Assembly: GCA_025352325.1 (NCBI GenBank) | Contig: JANXTR010000021.1 | Location: 1 to 64,000, forward strand | DNA length: 64,000 bases | Direction of reading: 5' to 3' | Source of the DNA: Microbacteriaceae bacterium | GTDB lineage: Bacteria; Actinomycetota; Actinomycetes; Actinomycetales; Microbacteriaceae | Shown here: positions 44,766 through 52,887 of the stretch, one piece after another | How positions within the stretch are numbered: position 1 is the stretch's first letter | Layout: each line of letters starts with the position of its first letter | Notes under the pieces: generated by a model | What the model saw: the letters and a program-made list of their open reading frames with translations, nothing else | Told to the model about the DNA's origin: nothing | The model's database searches: none | Program-made: the position numbers and the translations under genes

Positions 44766-45647
44766 ATGATCACGCGCGTGACGGATCAGATGATCCTCGC
44801 CCATTCGCAGGCGAATCTGCAGACCCAGCTCCAGCAGCTGTCCACTCTGCAGGACCAGGCCTCCAGTCAGAAGGCGATCAGCAAGCCCTCCGACAACCCC
44901 ACGGGGATCGCCATGTCGCTGGCCCTCAAGCGGCAGCAGGCGGCGACCGCCCAGTACGCCGGGAACGCCCAGGACGCTGACAACTGGCTCACGGCCGTCA
45001 ACGGCGCCCTGAACTCCTCGATCACCTCATTGCAGAGCGTGCGATCGCTCGTGGTGGGAACCGGCGATGCCACCCTGTCGCCGACCGCGAAGGCCTCGAT
45101 CGTGACCCAGCTGACGGGTCTCAAGGCCGCGCTGCTCGGGCAGGCGAACATGAGCTATCTCGGTCGGCCGGTCTTCGCTGGCAACTCCGACGCCGGAGCC
45201 GCCTTCGATACGAGCTACAGCTACACAGGAACTGCGGGAGCCACCGTCTCCCGCTCCATCAGCAGCACCGCGACCGTCTCGGTCAGTGGCGACGGGGCGG
45301 CGGTGTACGGCACGGGTGCCGGATCGGTGTTCTCGCTGATCGACTCCATCGTGAGCGGGATCCAGTCGGGCACCGACGTCACGTCCCAGCTCACCGCGAT
45401 CGACTCGCGCATCTCGGCCGTCACGACCCAGCAATCCGTGGTCGCGGCGAACTTCAATCAGGTTCAACGGGGGCAGGCGACTTTGACCGCACAGGCAGCA
45501 TCTCTCACCACCCAGCGCTCCGCTGTGGACGGGGTGGACCTCACGAAGACGCTGGTCGAGCTCTCGGCCCAGCAGAACGCCTACCAGGCCGCGCTCGGAG
45601 TCACGAGCAAGGCGCTGCAACCCACGCTGATGTCGTTCCTCCGATGA
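44766..45647 (+). CDS. flgL: Hook-filament junction protein FlgL
   Basis: This 293-residue flagellin-like protein has ITRVTDQMILAHSQANLQTQ, KAISKPSDNPTGIAMSLALK and the C-terminal LVELSAQQNAYQAALGVTSK. It forms the second hook-filament junction layer. Its stop overlaps the fliW start (ATGA), linking the junction proteins with the FliW regulator. Confidence 0.95.
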   Translation: MITRVTDQMILAHSQANLQTQLQQLSTLQDQASSQKAISKPSDNPTGIAMSLALKRQQAATAQYAGNAQDADNWLTAVNGALNSSITSLQSVRSLVVGTGDATLSPTAKASIVTQLTGLKAALLGQANMSYLGRPVFAGNSDAGAAFDTSYSYTGTAGATVSRSISSTATVSVSGDGAAVYGTGAGSVFSLIDSIVSGIQSGTDVTSQLTAIDSRISAVTTQQSVVAANFNQVQRGQATLTAQAASLTTQRSAVDGVDLTKTLVELSAQQNAYQAALGVTSKALQPTLMSFLR

Positions 45648-46021
45648 GCGCCGTCACCTTCGTCGAATCCCCTCCGGGGCTCGCTCCGCTGCTCGAGTTC
45701 ACGCTCGACGAGGTGGAGGGCGCGCACGGTCTGCACACCCTCCGCTCCTCGGACGCGCCCGACATCCGGCTGTTCATGCTCGACGTGCCCGTCTACCTGC
45801 CCTGGTACGAGCCGGCATTCGACGAGGAGAACTACCTGTCGGTCGGTGCGAACGCGGACGGCACGGACGTGCTCGTCGTCGCGACCATCTCGGACGGCTC
45901 CCCGGTCGTGAACCTGATGGCACCAGTGCTGGTCAACCGCACCACGGGCGCCGCGCGTCAGGTGATCCTCGGCGACGAGTGGCCGCTGGCCGCGAGCCTG
46001 GCGCAGCCCGGTGCAGCGTAG
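45644..46021 (+). CDS. fliW: Flagellar assembly factor FliW
   Basis: This 125-residue beta-barrel protein antagonises CsrA until sequestered by flagellin. Family features are seen as GLAPLLEFTLDEVEGAHGLH, RLFMLDVPVYLPWYEPAFDE and VNLMAPVLVNRTTGAARQVI. Its partners csrA and fliC are both in this cluster. It overlaps flgL and ends 26 bases from the convergent Lrp gene. Confidence 0.93.
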   Translation: MSAVTFVESPPGLAPLLEFTLDEVEGAHGLHTLRSSDAPDIRLFMLDVPVYLPWYEPAFDEENYLSVGANADGTDVLVVATISDGSPVVNLMAPVLVNRTTGAARQVILGDEWPLAASLAQPGAA

Positions 46022-46047
46022 TCCGCACCGTCATCACCGGAGCGAGC

Positions 46048-46485
46048 TCAGTCGTAGTTGCGGTGGATCAGGTGCGACAGCACGATCGCACTGCGCGTGT
46101 GATCCACGCTCGGGGCGACGCGCACGCGCTCCAGCGCGTCCTCGAGTGACGGGATGTCGCGGGAGCGGATGTGCACCATCGCGTCGGCCGAACCGGTGAC
46201 GGTCGAGGCATCCACCACTTCGGGAACGCCCGAGAGGATGCGCTTGAGCTCGTCCGGTGCGACGGTGCCGCGGCAGAACAGCTCGACGTAGGCTTCGGTG
46301 CCGAGGCCATCGACGGCCGGGTCGACCTGGATCGTGAACGAGCGGATGACGCCGTCCGCGACCAGCCGGTCGACGCGGCGCTTCACCGCGGAAGCCGACA
46401 GCCCGACCCGCTCGCCGATATCGCCGTAGCCCGCGCGGGCGTTCAGGCGGAGCAGGTCGATGATGCCGTAGTCGAGATTGTCCAC
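46048..46485 (-). CDS. Lrp/AsnC family transcriptional regulator
   Basis: This 145-residue protein has an N-terminal helix-turn-helix (IIDLLRLNARAGYGDIGERV, LSASAVKRRVDRL) and a C-terminal RAM effector domain (VPEVVDASTVTGSADAMVHI). It is divergent from the argZ-like/rocD operon, and Lrp proteins commonly sense amino acids. I infer control of arginine/ornithine catabolism. A candidate site, TTTCTTGCGTGAGCGAAA, lies in the gap. Confidence 0.92.
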   Translation of the reverse strand: MDNLDYGIIDLLRLNARAGYGDIGERVGLSASAVKRRVDRLVADGVIRSFTIQVDPAVDGLGTEAYVELFCRGTVAPDELKRILSGVPEVVDASTVTGSADAMVHIRSRDIPSLEDALERVRVAPSVDHTRSAIVLSHLIHRNYD

Positions 46486-46505
46486 GATGAAACAGGTTAG
46501 TGCGA

Positions 46506-46523
46506 TTTCTTGCGTGAGCGAAA
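46506..46523. promoter_or_regulatory. Candidate Lrp-type operator
   Basis: TTTCTTGCGTGAGCGAAA is an imperfect palindrome 20 bases before the lrp start on one side and about 75 bases before the argZ-like gene on the other. Assignment to the Lrp protein is positional. Confidence 0.35.
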
Positions 46524-46596
46524 CCGATCACGCCGATTCGGTGCGCGTGACGCTCTGAACGTCCGGATGTGTGCGTGTCACACTGAAGGAATGACG

Positions 46597-47439
46597 ATGA
46601 CAGACAACTCAGCCACCGCCCCCGAGCGCGTTGCCACCCACCGCACCGTGCTGATGTGCCGGCCGAACCACTTCACCGTCAGCTACCGGATCAACCCCTG
46701 GATGCACCCCGACGTTCCCACCGACACGAGCCTCGCGGTGCGCCAATGGGAGACCCTCTACGCGAAGTACCTCGAGCTCGGTTTCGACGTCGAGCTGATC
46801 GACGGCATCGACGGCCTGCCTGACATGGTCTACGCGGCCAACGGCGGCTACGTGCTCGACGGCGTCGCGTACGGCGCCAAGTTCCAGTACCCGGAGCGTC
46901 AGCCCGAGGGCCCCGCCTACATGGAGTGGTTCGCCGCGAACGGCTTCACTGTCGCCGAGCCGGTCTCGACCAACGAGGGCGAAGGCGACTTCCTGCTCGT
47001 CGGCGACACCATCTACGCGGGCACCGGATTCCGCAGCGACACCGCGAGCCACGACGAGCTGCGCAAGCTCTACGACCGCGAGGTCGTCACGCTGAAGCTC
47101 GTCGACCCGGCGTTTTACCACCTGGACACCGCCTTCGCCGTACTCGACTCGAATGGCGGCCCCGGCTCCGTCGCCTTCCTCCCGAAGGCCTTCGACGCGG
47201 CATCGCTCGGCATCCTCGACGAGCGCTTCCCCGACGCCATCCACGTCAACGACGTCGACGCCGCGGTACTCGGGCTCAACTCCTTCAGCGACGGCAAGAA
47301 CGTGATCATCGCGCAGCGTGCCACCGACTTCGAGCGCCAGCTGACCGAGCGCGGCTTCGCCCCGCACGGTGTCGACCTCAGCGAGCTGCTGCTCGGCGGC
47401 GGCGGCGTGAAGTGCTGCACCTTGGAGCTGCGGCGATGA
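46597..47439 (+). CDS. Arginine dihydrolase-like / DDAH-superfamily amidinotransferase-fold hydrolase
   Basis: The 280-residue protein has the guanidine-modifying fold with His175 (FYHLDTAF) and the C-terminal Cys273/Cys274 (GGGGVKCCTLEL). It is often named dimethylargininase, but VLMCRPNHF, the INPWM block (Asn33) and LPDMVYAANGG (Asn82) closely resemble the ArgZ/AgrE catalytic domain as I recall it, which turns arginine into ornithine, CO2 and ammonia. The partner gene rocD, overlapping its stop, uses ornithine, which supports that reading. The second ATG is chosen, six bases after GAAGGA. Confidence 0.8.
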   Translation: MTDNSATAPERVATHRTVLMCRPNHFTVSYRINPWMHPDVPTDTSLAVRQWETLYAKYLELGFDVELIDGIDGLPDMVYAANGGYVLDGVAYGAKFQYPERQPEGPAYMEWFAANGFTVAEPVSTNEGEGDFLLVGDTIYAGTGFRSDTASHDELRKLYDREVVTLKLVDPAFYHLDTAFAVLDSNGGPGSVAFLPKAFDAASLGILDERFPDAIHVNDVDAAVLGLNSFSDGKNVIIAQRATDFERQLTERGFAPHGVDLSELLLGGGGVKCCTLELRR

Positions 47440-48674
47440 ACACCGCGGTGCGCAGCGCATCCGACTACATCGAGCAGGTCGAGGAGTTCGGCGCGCACAA
47501 CTACCACCCGCTCGAGGTCGTCGTCTCGTCGGGCTTCGGCGCCTGGGTGACGGATGTCGACGGGAAGCGCTACCTGGACTGCCTGGCCGCGTACTCGGCC
47601 GTGAACTTTGGCCACTCGCATCCGGTTCTGGTGGACGCCGCGAAGGCCCAACTGGATCGCATCACGCTGACCTCGCGCGCCTTCCACAACGATGTGCTCG
47701 GCCCGTTCCTCGAGGGCCTCGCGAAGCTCGCCGGAAAAGACATGGTGCTGCCGATGAACACGGGCGCCGAGGCCGTCGAATCCGCGATCAAGGTCGCGCG
47801 CGCCTGGGGCTACCGCGTGAAGGGCGTCGAGCACGACCGCGCGAAGATCATCGTGGCCGACGGAAACTTCCACGGACGCACGACCACGATCATCAGCTTC
47901 AGCAACGATCCGGATGCGCGGGCCGACTTCGGTCCGTACACGCCGGGCTTCGTCTCGGTGCCCTACGGCGACGCGGCGGCCCTGGAGGCCGCCCTGGACA
48001 GCCCGCACGGGCGTGACGTGGTCGCGGTGCTGCTCGAGCCGATCCAGGGCGAGGCTGGCATCATCGTCCCGCCTGCCTCGTACCTGCAGGAGGTGCGCCG
48101 CCTCACGCGGGAGCACAACGTGCTCTTCATCGCCGACGAGATCCAGTCGGGACTCGGCCGCACGGGCGCGACGTTCCAGTGCGACAACGCCGGGGTCATC
48201 CCGGATCTCTACCTGCTCGGCAAGGCACTCGGCGGCGGCATCGTGCCGGTGAGCGCGGTCGTCGGCGACGCCGACGTGCTCGGTGTGCTGAAGGCCGGTC
48301 AGCATGGCTCCACCTTCGGGGGCAACCCCCTCGCGGCGGCCGTCGGGCTCGCCGTCGTCGGGTTGCTCGAGACGGGCGACTACCAGCGCCGTGCGGCCCA
48401 GCTCGGGGCGCACCTGCTGTCTGCGCTCAAGGCGCTGATCGGCCACGGGGTGGTCGAAGTCCGCGGCGCAGGACTCTGGGCCGGCATCGACATCGATCCC
48501 GCCCTCGCGACCGGTCGCCAGGTCTGCGAAGCGCTGGCTGCGCGCGGTGTCCTCGCCAAGGACACCCACGGCTCGACCATCCGTCTGGCGCCGCCGATCG
48601 TCGTCGAGAGCTCGGAGCTCGACTGGGCGGTCGAGCAGCTCGTCGCCGTGCTGGCCGACTTCGGCGCGAAGTAG
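47436..48674 (+). CDS. rocD: Ornithine-oxo-acid aminotransferase
   Basis: This 412-residue PLP enzyme converts ornithine and 2-oxoglutarate to glutamate semialdehyde and glutamate. It shows NTGAEAVESAIKVARAWGY, EPIQGEAGIIVPP, FIADEIQSGLGRTG and the PLP lysine LLGKALGGG (Lys263). The ATG overlaps the stop of the argZ-like gene. Its product can feed the P5C dehydrogenase half of PutA encoded at 8.6-12.1 kb. Confidence 0.95.
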   Translation: MNTAVRSASDYIEQVEEFGAHNYHPLEVVVSSGFGAWVTDVDGKRYLDCLAAYSAVNFGHSHPVLVDAAKAQLDRITLTSRAFHNDVLGPFLEGLAKLAGKDMVLPMNTGAEAVESAIKVARAWGYRVKGVEHDRAKIIVADGNFHGRTTTIISFSNDPDARADFGPYTPGFVSVPYGDAAALEAALDSPHGRDVVAVLLEPIQGEAGIIVPPASYLQEVRRLTREHNVLFIADEIQSGLGRTGATFQCDNAGVIPDLYLLGKALGGGIVPVSAVVGDADVLGVLKAGQHGSTFGGNPLAAAVGLAVVGLLETGDYQRRAAQLGAHLLSALKALIGHGVVEVRGAGLWAGIDIDPALATGRQVCEALAARGVLAKDTHGSTIRLAPPIVVESSELDWAVEQLVAVLADFGAK

Positions 48675-48707
48675 TCGGGGCGAGACCGGGCTGATACCGT
48701 CGGCGCC

Positions 48708-48908
48708 GTGAACGGACCTGATGCCCTGACCTACGTGTTCGCCGAGCCGATCGTGACCAAGCGGCTGACGCTGCGGCTCATGACCGCCGGCGACCTGGAC
48801 GATGTGGTCGCCTACCAGGGGCGCGAAGACGTCTGCCGTTACCTGCTGCACGGCCCGCGCAGTCGGGAGGACCTGCTCCCGCGCATCGCCGAAGCCGGCG
48901 TCGACTGA
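48708..48908 (+). pseudogene. N-terminal remnant of a GNAT acetyltransferase
   Basis: Only 66 residues are encoded (VTKRLTLRLMTAGDLDDVVA, YQGREDVCRYLLHGP), the start of a RimJ/RimL-like GNAT domain of about 170 residues. The acetyl-CoA binding part is missing, and the kynureninase gene begins 28 bases later. A 3' deletion is inferred. Confidence 0.7.
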
Positions 48909-48936
48909 CCCGTCGAGCGCCGCATAGGCTCGCCAC

Positions 48937-50151
48937 ATGATCGACAGCGCCGCCCTCGATCGGGCAGACCCGCTCACCGGTCTGCGTGAGCGCTTCGTCC
49001 CGGCGCCGGGCGTAACCGCGTACCTCGACGGCAACTCGCTCGGCCGACCGCTCACGGCATCCGTCGAGCGTGTCGAGACATTCCTGCGCGAGCAGTGGGC
49101 CACGCGCCTGATCCGAGGCTGGGACGAGGGCTGGCTCGACCTCCCGGTGCGGATCGGCGACGAGCTCGGTCGTGTGGCGTTGGGGGCGGCATCCGGTCAG
49201 ACCGTCATCGGCGACTCGACGACGGTGCTCCTCTACAAGGTGATCCGCGCGGCGCTCGAACTGCGGCCCGCCGAGGGGCGAGCACCGCGCGACGAGATCG
49301 TCATCGACCGCGATGACTTCCCAACCGATCGCTACCTGGTCGAGTCGATCGCCGCCGAACGCGGGCTGACCGTGCGCTGGATCGAGGAGGGTGACGTCAC
49401 CCCCGATCGCGTCGCCGCGGTCGTCGGACCGCGCACCGCGGTCGTCGTGCTCAGCGCCATCGCGTACCGCTCCGGCTTCCTCGCCGACGTGCCTGCGATC
49501 ACCGGGCTCGTGCACGATGCCGGCGCGCTCATGCTCTGGGATCTCTGCCACTCGGCCGGCGTCCTCCCGCACTCGCTCGACGCCTGGGGCGTCGACTTCG
49601 CGGTCGGATGCTCGTACAAGTACCTCAACGGCGGCCCGGGTGCGCCCGCCTTCGCCTACGTGCGCGCGGGGTTGCAGTCCGAGTTCCGCCAGCCGATCGC
49701 CGGATGGCTCGGCTCCGCCACCCCGTTCGAGATGGTTCAGGGCTACCGGCCCGGCCCCGGGATGCGACGGGTGCTGAGCGGCACCCCGCCGATCCTCGCC
49801 ATGGTCGGCCTGCAGGACACCCTCGCACTCATCGACGAGGCGGGCATCGACGCCGTCCGCGCCAAGTCCGTCGCGCTGACCGAGCACGCGATCGCGCTCG
49901 CCGACGACCTGCTGCCGGATGCCGTGCTCGCCACCCCGAGGGACGCCGCCCGCCGCGGATCCCATGTCACCCTCGACCACCCGGCCTTCGAGGCGATCAT
50001 GCCCCGCCTCTGGGACCGCGGCGTGATCCCGGACTTCCGGCGGCCCAGCGGCATCCGTCTCGGGCTGTCTCCGCTGTCGACCTCGTTCGCCGAGCTCGAG
50101 CTCGGAGTGCGGGCGATCGCCGAGGAGCTCGCGCGCGAGGCGGCCGCGTGA
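48937..50151 (+). CDS. kynU: Kynureninase
   Basis: This 404-residue PLP enzyme cleaves kynurenine to anthranilate and alanine in tryptophan breakdown. It has YLDGNSLGRP, VIGDSTTVLLYKVIRAAL, the aspartate loop LMLWDLCHSAGVLPH, and the PLP lysine in CSYKYLNGGPG (Lys228). No tryptophan dioxygenase or kynurenine formamidase gene is adjacent. It lies between two gene remnants, which suggests local rearrangement. Confidence 0.93.
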   Translation: MIDSAALDRADPLTGLRERFVPAPGVTAYLDGNSLGRPLTASVERVETFLREQWATRLIRGWDEGWLDLPVRIGDELGRVALGAASGQTVIGDSTTVLLYKVIRAALELRPAEGRAPRDEIVIDRDDFPTDRYLVESIAAERGLTVRWIEEGDVTPDRVAAVVGPRTAVVVLSAIAYRSGFLADVPAITGLVHDAGALMLWDLCHSAGVLPHSLDAWGVDFAVGCSYKYLNGGPGAPAFAYVRAGLQSEFRQPIAGWLGSATPFEMVQGYRPGPGMRRVLSGTPPILAMVGLQDTLALIDEAGIDAVRAKSVALTEHAIALADDLLPDAVLATPRDAARRGSHVTLDHPAFEAIMPRLWDRGVIPDFRRPSGIRLGLSPLSTSFAELELGVRAIAEELAREAAA

Positions 50152-50450
50152 CCGGCCCCCAGTTCCACGCGACCATGCGGGCGCGCTGGCACCCTGGCTA
50201 TGTCGCCGAGCGGTACGGGTTGTTCGTGATCATCCTGCTCGGCGAGAGCGTGGCGGCAGCGACCGCCGCCACGCAGAAGGCGTTGGCCTCCGCGGGAGTC
50301 ACGCCGGCGCTCACCACGGTCCTCGTGCGCAGGGAGGTCTCGCCCGCGCTGCTCAGCAACGTGCTGCTCTTCGCGTTCGCGTTCGCGTTGTTCGTCGCGG
50401 TCACCCGGTCACCCGGTTCGCCGGCATCTAGGCCGGGCGCTCGCCTGTGA
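50148..50450 (+). pseudogene. Fragment of a low-temperature-requirement A (LtrA) membrane protein
   Basis: The GTG overlaps the kynU stop and opens a 100-residue frame. HPGYVAERYGLFVIILLGES and VAAAT match the middle of LtrA proteins, which are normally about 400 residues with many membrane helices. Here only one such segment plus a C-terminal hydrophobic piece (LLSNVLLFAFAFALFVAV) remains. I read it as an internally deleted remnant; a short expressed peptide cannot be excluded. Confidence 0.65.
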
Positions 50451-50464
50451 AGTGCCGGTCGGTT

Positions 50465-50555
50465 CCTTCCGAAATGCAGGAGAAGCTGTAGCCATCGGGC
50501 CGGGTGCGCAGTGATCCGTTGATGTCCGCCGCGTGAACTCCTGCATTTCGGAAGG
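50465..50555. repeat. 91-bp palindromic element with 18-bp perfect arms
   Basis: CCTTCCGAAATGCAGGAG (50465-50482) is repeated perfectly inverted at 50538-50555, with 55 bases between. The arm core AATGCAGGA resembles AATTCAGGA in the element at 8541-8611. It lies between the LtrA remnant and the acyl-CoA dehydrogenase-like gene. It may be a small mobile or REP-like element, or a terminator for the upstream unit. Confidence 0.65.
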
Positions 50556-50626
50556 GGTCGCCAGGGCGCGGATTCCTCAGCGCCCGCACCTCAGCGCCGC
50601 CGCAGCCGCGCAGCTAGCCTGGTGAA

Positions 50627-51763
50627 ATGTCCGTCCTGACCCCTGATCTGCTGGATCGCATCCGCTCGCGCGCCGCCGGCTACGACCGCGACAACACCTT
50701 CTTCCAGGAGGACCTCGACGAGTTGCGAGCCGCCGGCTACCTGCGGCCGCGCAGCCTGCTGGAGATCGCGCGCGAGCAGCGCATCCTGGCCGCGCACGCC
50801 CCGGCGACAGCGCTCGGCCTCAACATGCACCTGGTCTGGGTCGGGGTCGCGCGCGTGCTGCACGATCGCGGCGACACGAGCCTCGACTGGATCCTGCGGG
50901 ATGCCGAGGCGGGTGAGCTGTTCGCGTTCGGCATCTCCGAGGCGGGCAACGATCTCGTGCTGTGGGACTCGCGCACGGAGGCCTCACCCGTCGACGGCGG
51001 GTTCGCGTTCACCGGCACGAAGATATTCGGCACCCTGTCGCCAGCGTGGACCCGTTTCGGCATCTTCGGCAAGCAGACCGAGGGGCCGGGAACCGAGAAC
51101 GGCCCGCGCCTCGTGCACGGCTTCCTGCGGCGCGAGACCGCGACCACCCCGATCGACGGCGTCACGATCCTCGACGACTGGGACACGCTGGGAATGCGCG
51201 CCACCCAGAGCCGCACCACGAAGCTCGACCACGCGATCATCGCCGAGGAGGCGATCACGCGCTTCCTGCCGGTCGGGCCGAATGCCGATCCCTTCGTGTT
51301 CGGGATCTTCTCCAACTTCCTGCTCCTGATCGGCTCCGTCTACGCCGGAATCGCCGACCGCGCGCTCGAGCTGGCGGTCGAGGCGGCGCACAAGCGCATC
51401 AGCCTCAAGAACGGCGGGGCCAGCTACGCGCAGGACCCCGACATCCGGTGGCGCATCGCGGATGCCGCGCTCGCCCTCGACGGGCTGCGTCCCGAACTCG
51501 AGGGGCTGGCCTCCGATGTCGACACCCTGGTGAACCACGGCGGCGACTGGTTCCGCTATCTGACGGGCGCGAAGCACCGCTCGACGGAGGCGGCTCGCTA
51601 CGTGGTCGACCAGGCGCTCCGGGTCACCGGCGGCAACGGGTACCGCTCCGGCAGCGAACTTGCGCGACTGCAACGCGACGTGCTCGCGGGTATCTACCAC
51701 CCGTCCGACCCCGAGTCGATCCACTCGACGGTGGCGTCGAGCCTCCTCGGCCCGATCGCCTGA
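50627..51763 (+). CDS. Acyl-CoA dehydrogenase family flavoprotein
   Basis: This 378-residue protein has the three-domain acyl-CoA dehydrogenase layout: an N-terminal helical part (LEIAREQRILAAHAPATALG), the FAD region (FGISEAGNDLVLWDSRTEA, FTGTKIFGTLSPAWTRFGIF), DWDTLGMRATQSRTT, and the C-terminal helices. The usual catalytic Glu motif near the C-terminus (YEGTSEI type) is not obvious, so it may be a monooxygenase-like or DszC-like branch member rather than a beta-oxidation enzyme. It stands alone on the plus strand. Confidence 0.82.
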   Translation: MSVLTPDLLDRIRSRAAGYDRDNTFFQEDLDELRAAGYLRPRSLLEIAREQRILAAHAPATALGLNMHLVWVGVARVLHDRGDTSLDWILRDAEAGELFAFGISEAGNDLVLWDSRTEASPVDGGFAFTGTKIFGTLSPAWTRFGIFGKQTEGPGTENGPRLVHGFLRRETATTPIDGVTILDDWDTLGMRATQSRTTKLDHAIIAEEAITRFLPVGPNADPFVFGIFSNFLLLIGSVYAGIADRALELAVEAAHKRISLKNGGASYAQDPDIRWRIADAALALDGLRPELEGLASDVDTLVNHGGDWFRYLTGAKHRSTEAARYVVDQALRVTGGNGYRSGSELARLQRDVLAGIYHPSDPESIHSTVASSLLGPIA

Positions 51764-51767
51764 TCGG

Positions 51768-52178
51768 TCAGCGGGGGGACAGCTTGAAGATCGGGAACTC
51801 CCGATCCGTCTTCTCCTCGTAGGAGGCGAAGCCCGGCGACGCGGTCTTGAACTTTCCCCAGCCGACGCTGCGGGCAGGCTCGGGAAGCTCCTCCGCGTTC
51901 ACGGCTACCGTGTCGACGCCGTCGGCGCCGGCGACCTCGACGTCGAGATCCGGATGGGCGCGCAGGTTGTGCGCCCACGCCGGGTCGGAGGGGTGGCCGG
52001 CGGCGGTCGCGGCAACCAGCCACGCGCCGTCCTCCGGGATCCCCATGACCGGGTTCAGCCGCTCCTCCCCCGACTTCGCGCCGAGGGTATGCATGATGAC
52101 GAGGTTGCGCCCGAAGCGCTCCACGGTGCCGCCGTTGGCGCGGAACTCCGCGATGATCATGTCATTCCAGTCGCTCAT
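51768..52178 (-). CDS. Deazaflavin (F420)-dependent nitroreductase family protein
   Basis: This 136-residue split-beta-barrel protein has the DUF385/DDN pattern: LVIMHTLGAKSGEERLNPVM, AWLVAATAAGHPSDPAWAHN and LRAHPDLDVEV. The family is typical of actinobacteria and uses F420 for reductions of quinones and xenobiotics. The ATG at 52178 is preferred because AGGATGAGG lies just upstream. It is divergent from the SGNH hydrolase gene. Confidence 0.9.
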   Translation of the reverse strand: MSDWNDMIIAEFRANGGTVERFGRNLVIMHTLGAKSGEERLNPVMGIPEDGAWLVAATAAGHPSDPAWAHNLRAHPDLDVEVAGADGVDTVAVNAEELPEPARSVGWGKFKTASPGFASYEEKTDREFPIFKLSPR

Positions 52179-52219
52179 GACCTCATCCTGGACCACGCGG
52201 GGGATCCTAGGCTGGACGC

Positions 52220-52834
52220 ATGGCCTCCACGATCGTGTTCACCGGCGACAGCATCACCGACGCGGGTCGGCGCCGCGATCGCCGCCGGCACCTCGGCACC
52301 GGCTACGTGCGTCTCGTGGCTGACGAGCTGGAGGCCCGCGGGGATAGCCGCGCGATCGTCAACACCGGGATCAGCGGCGACCGAGCCGTCGATCTCCGCG
52401 CTCGCTGGGAGCAGGATGCCCTCGCGCACGAGCCCGAGCTGCTCTCGATCTACGTCGGCATCAACGACACCTGGCGCCGCTACGACAGCGGTTCGCCGAC
52501 CTCGGCGGACGCATTCGCGGCCATATACCGCTCGCTGCTCGACGAGGCGCAGGAGCGGTTCGCCCCCCGCTTCATCCTCGTCGAGCCGTTCGTCGTCCCC
52601 GTGACCGGCGAGCAGAGGCACTGGGGTGCGGACGACCTGGATGCCAAGCGCGCCGTGGTCGAGTCGCTGGCCGCCGAGTACGGTGCCGCGTTCGTTCCCC
52701 TGCAATCGATCCTCAGTGACGCCGCCACGCAGAACGGCGGAGCAGCGGCCATTGCCACGGACGGGGTGCACCCCACCCCGCTCGGCAACTCGCTCATCGC
52801 CGGAGCCTGGCTCACCGCCGAAGCCAAACTCTAG
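52220..52834 (+). CDS. SGNH/GDSL hydrolase
   Basis: This 204-residue esterase or lipase fold shows block I FTGDSITDAGR (catalytic Ser about 10), block II NTGISGDRA, block III YVGINDTWR (Asn in oxyanion hole), and block V DGVHPTPLGN (Asp and His). No signal peptide is present, so it is cytoplasmic. Its closest context is carbohydrate-ester hydrolysis in many actinobacteria, but no substrate can be assigned. Confidence 0.92.
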   Translation: MASTIVFTGDSITDAGRRRDRRRHLGTGYVRLVADELEARGDSRAIVNTGISGDRAVDLRARWEQDALAHEPELLSIYVGINDTWRRYDSGSPTSADAFAAIYRSLLDEAQERFAPRFILVEPFVVPVTGEQRHWGADDLDAKRAVVESLAAEYGAAFVPLQSILSDAATQNGGAAAIATDGVHPTPLGNSLIAGAWLTAEAKL

Positions 52835-52848
52835 AGATCACGGGGTAT

Positions 52849-52882
52849 CCCGCGGCGAGGACCACCACAGCCTCGCCGCGGG
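52849..52882. terminator. Bidirectional terminator between convergent genes
   Basis: A perfect 12-bp stem CCCGCGGCGAGG with its complement (52849-52860 and 52871-52882) and a 10-base loop lies between the convergent SGNH and lldD genes. Confidence 0.75.
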
Positions 52883-52887
52883 AAGTG

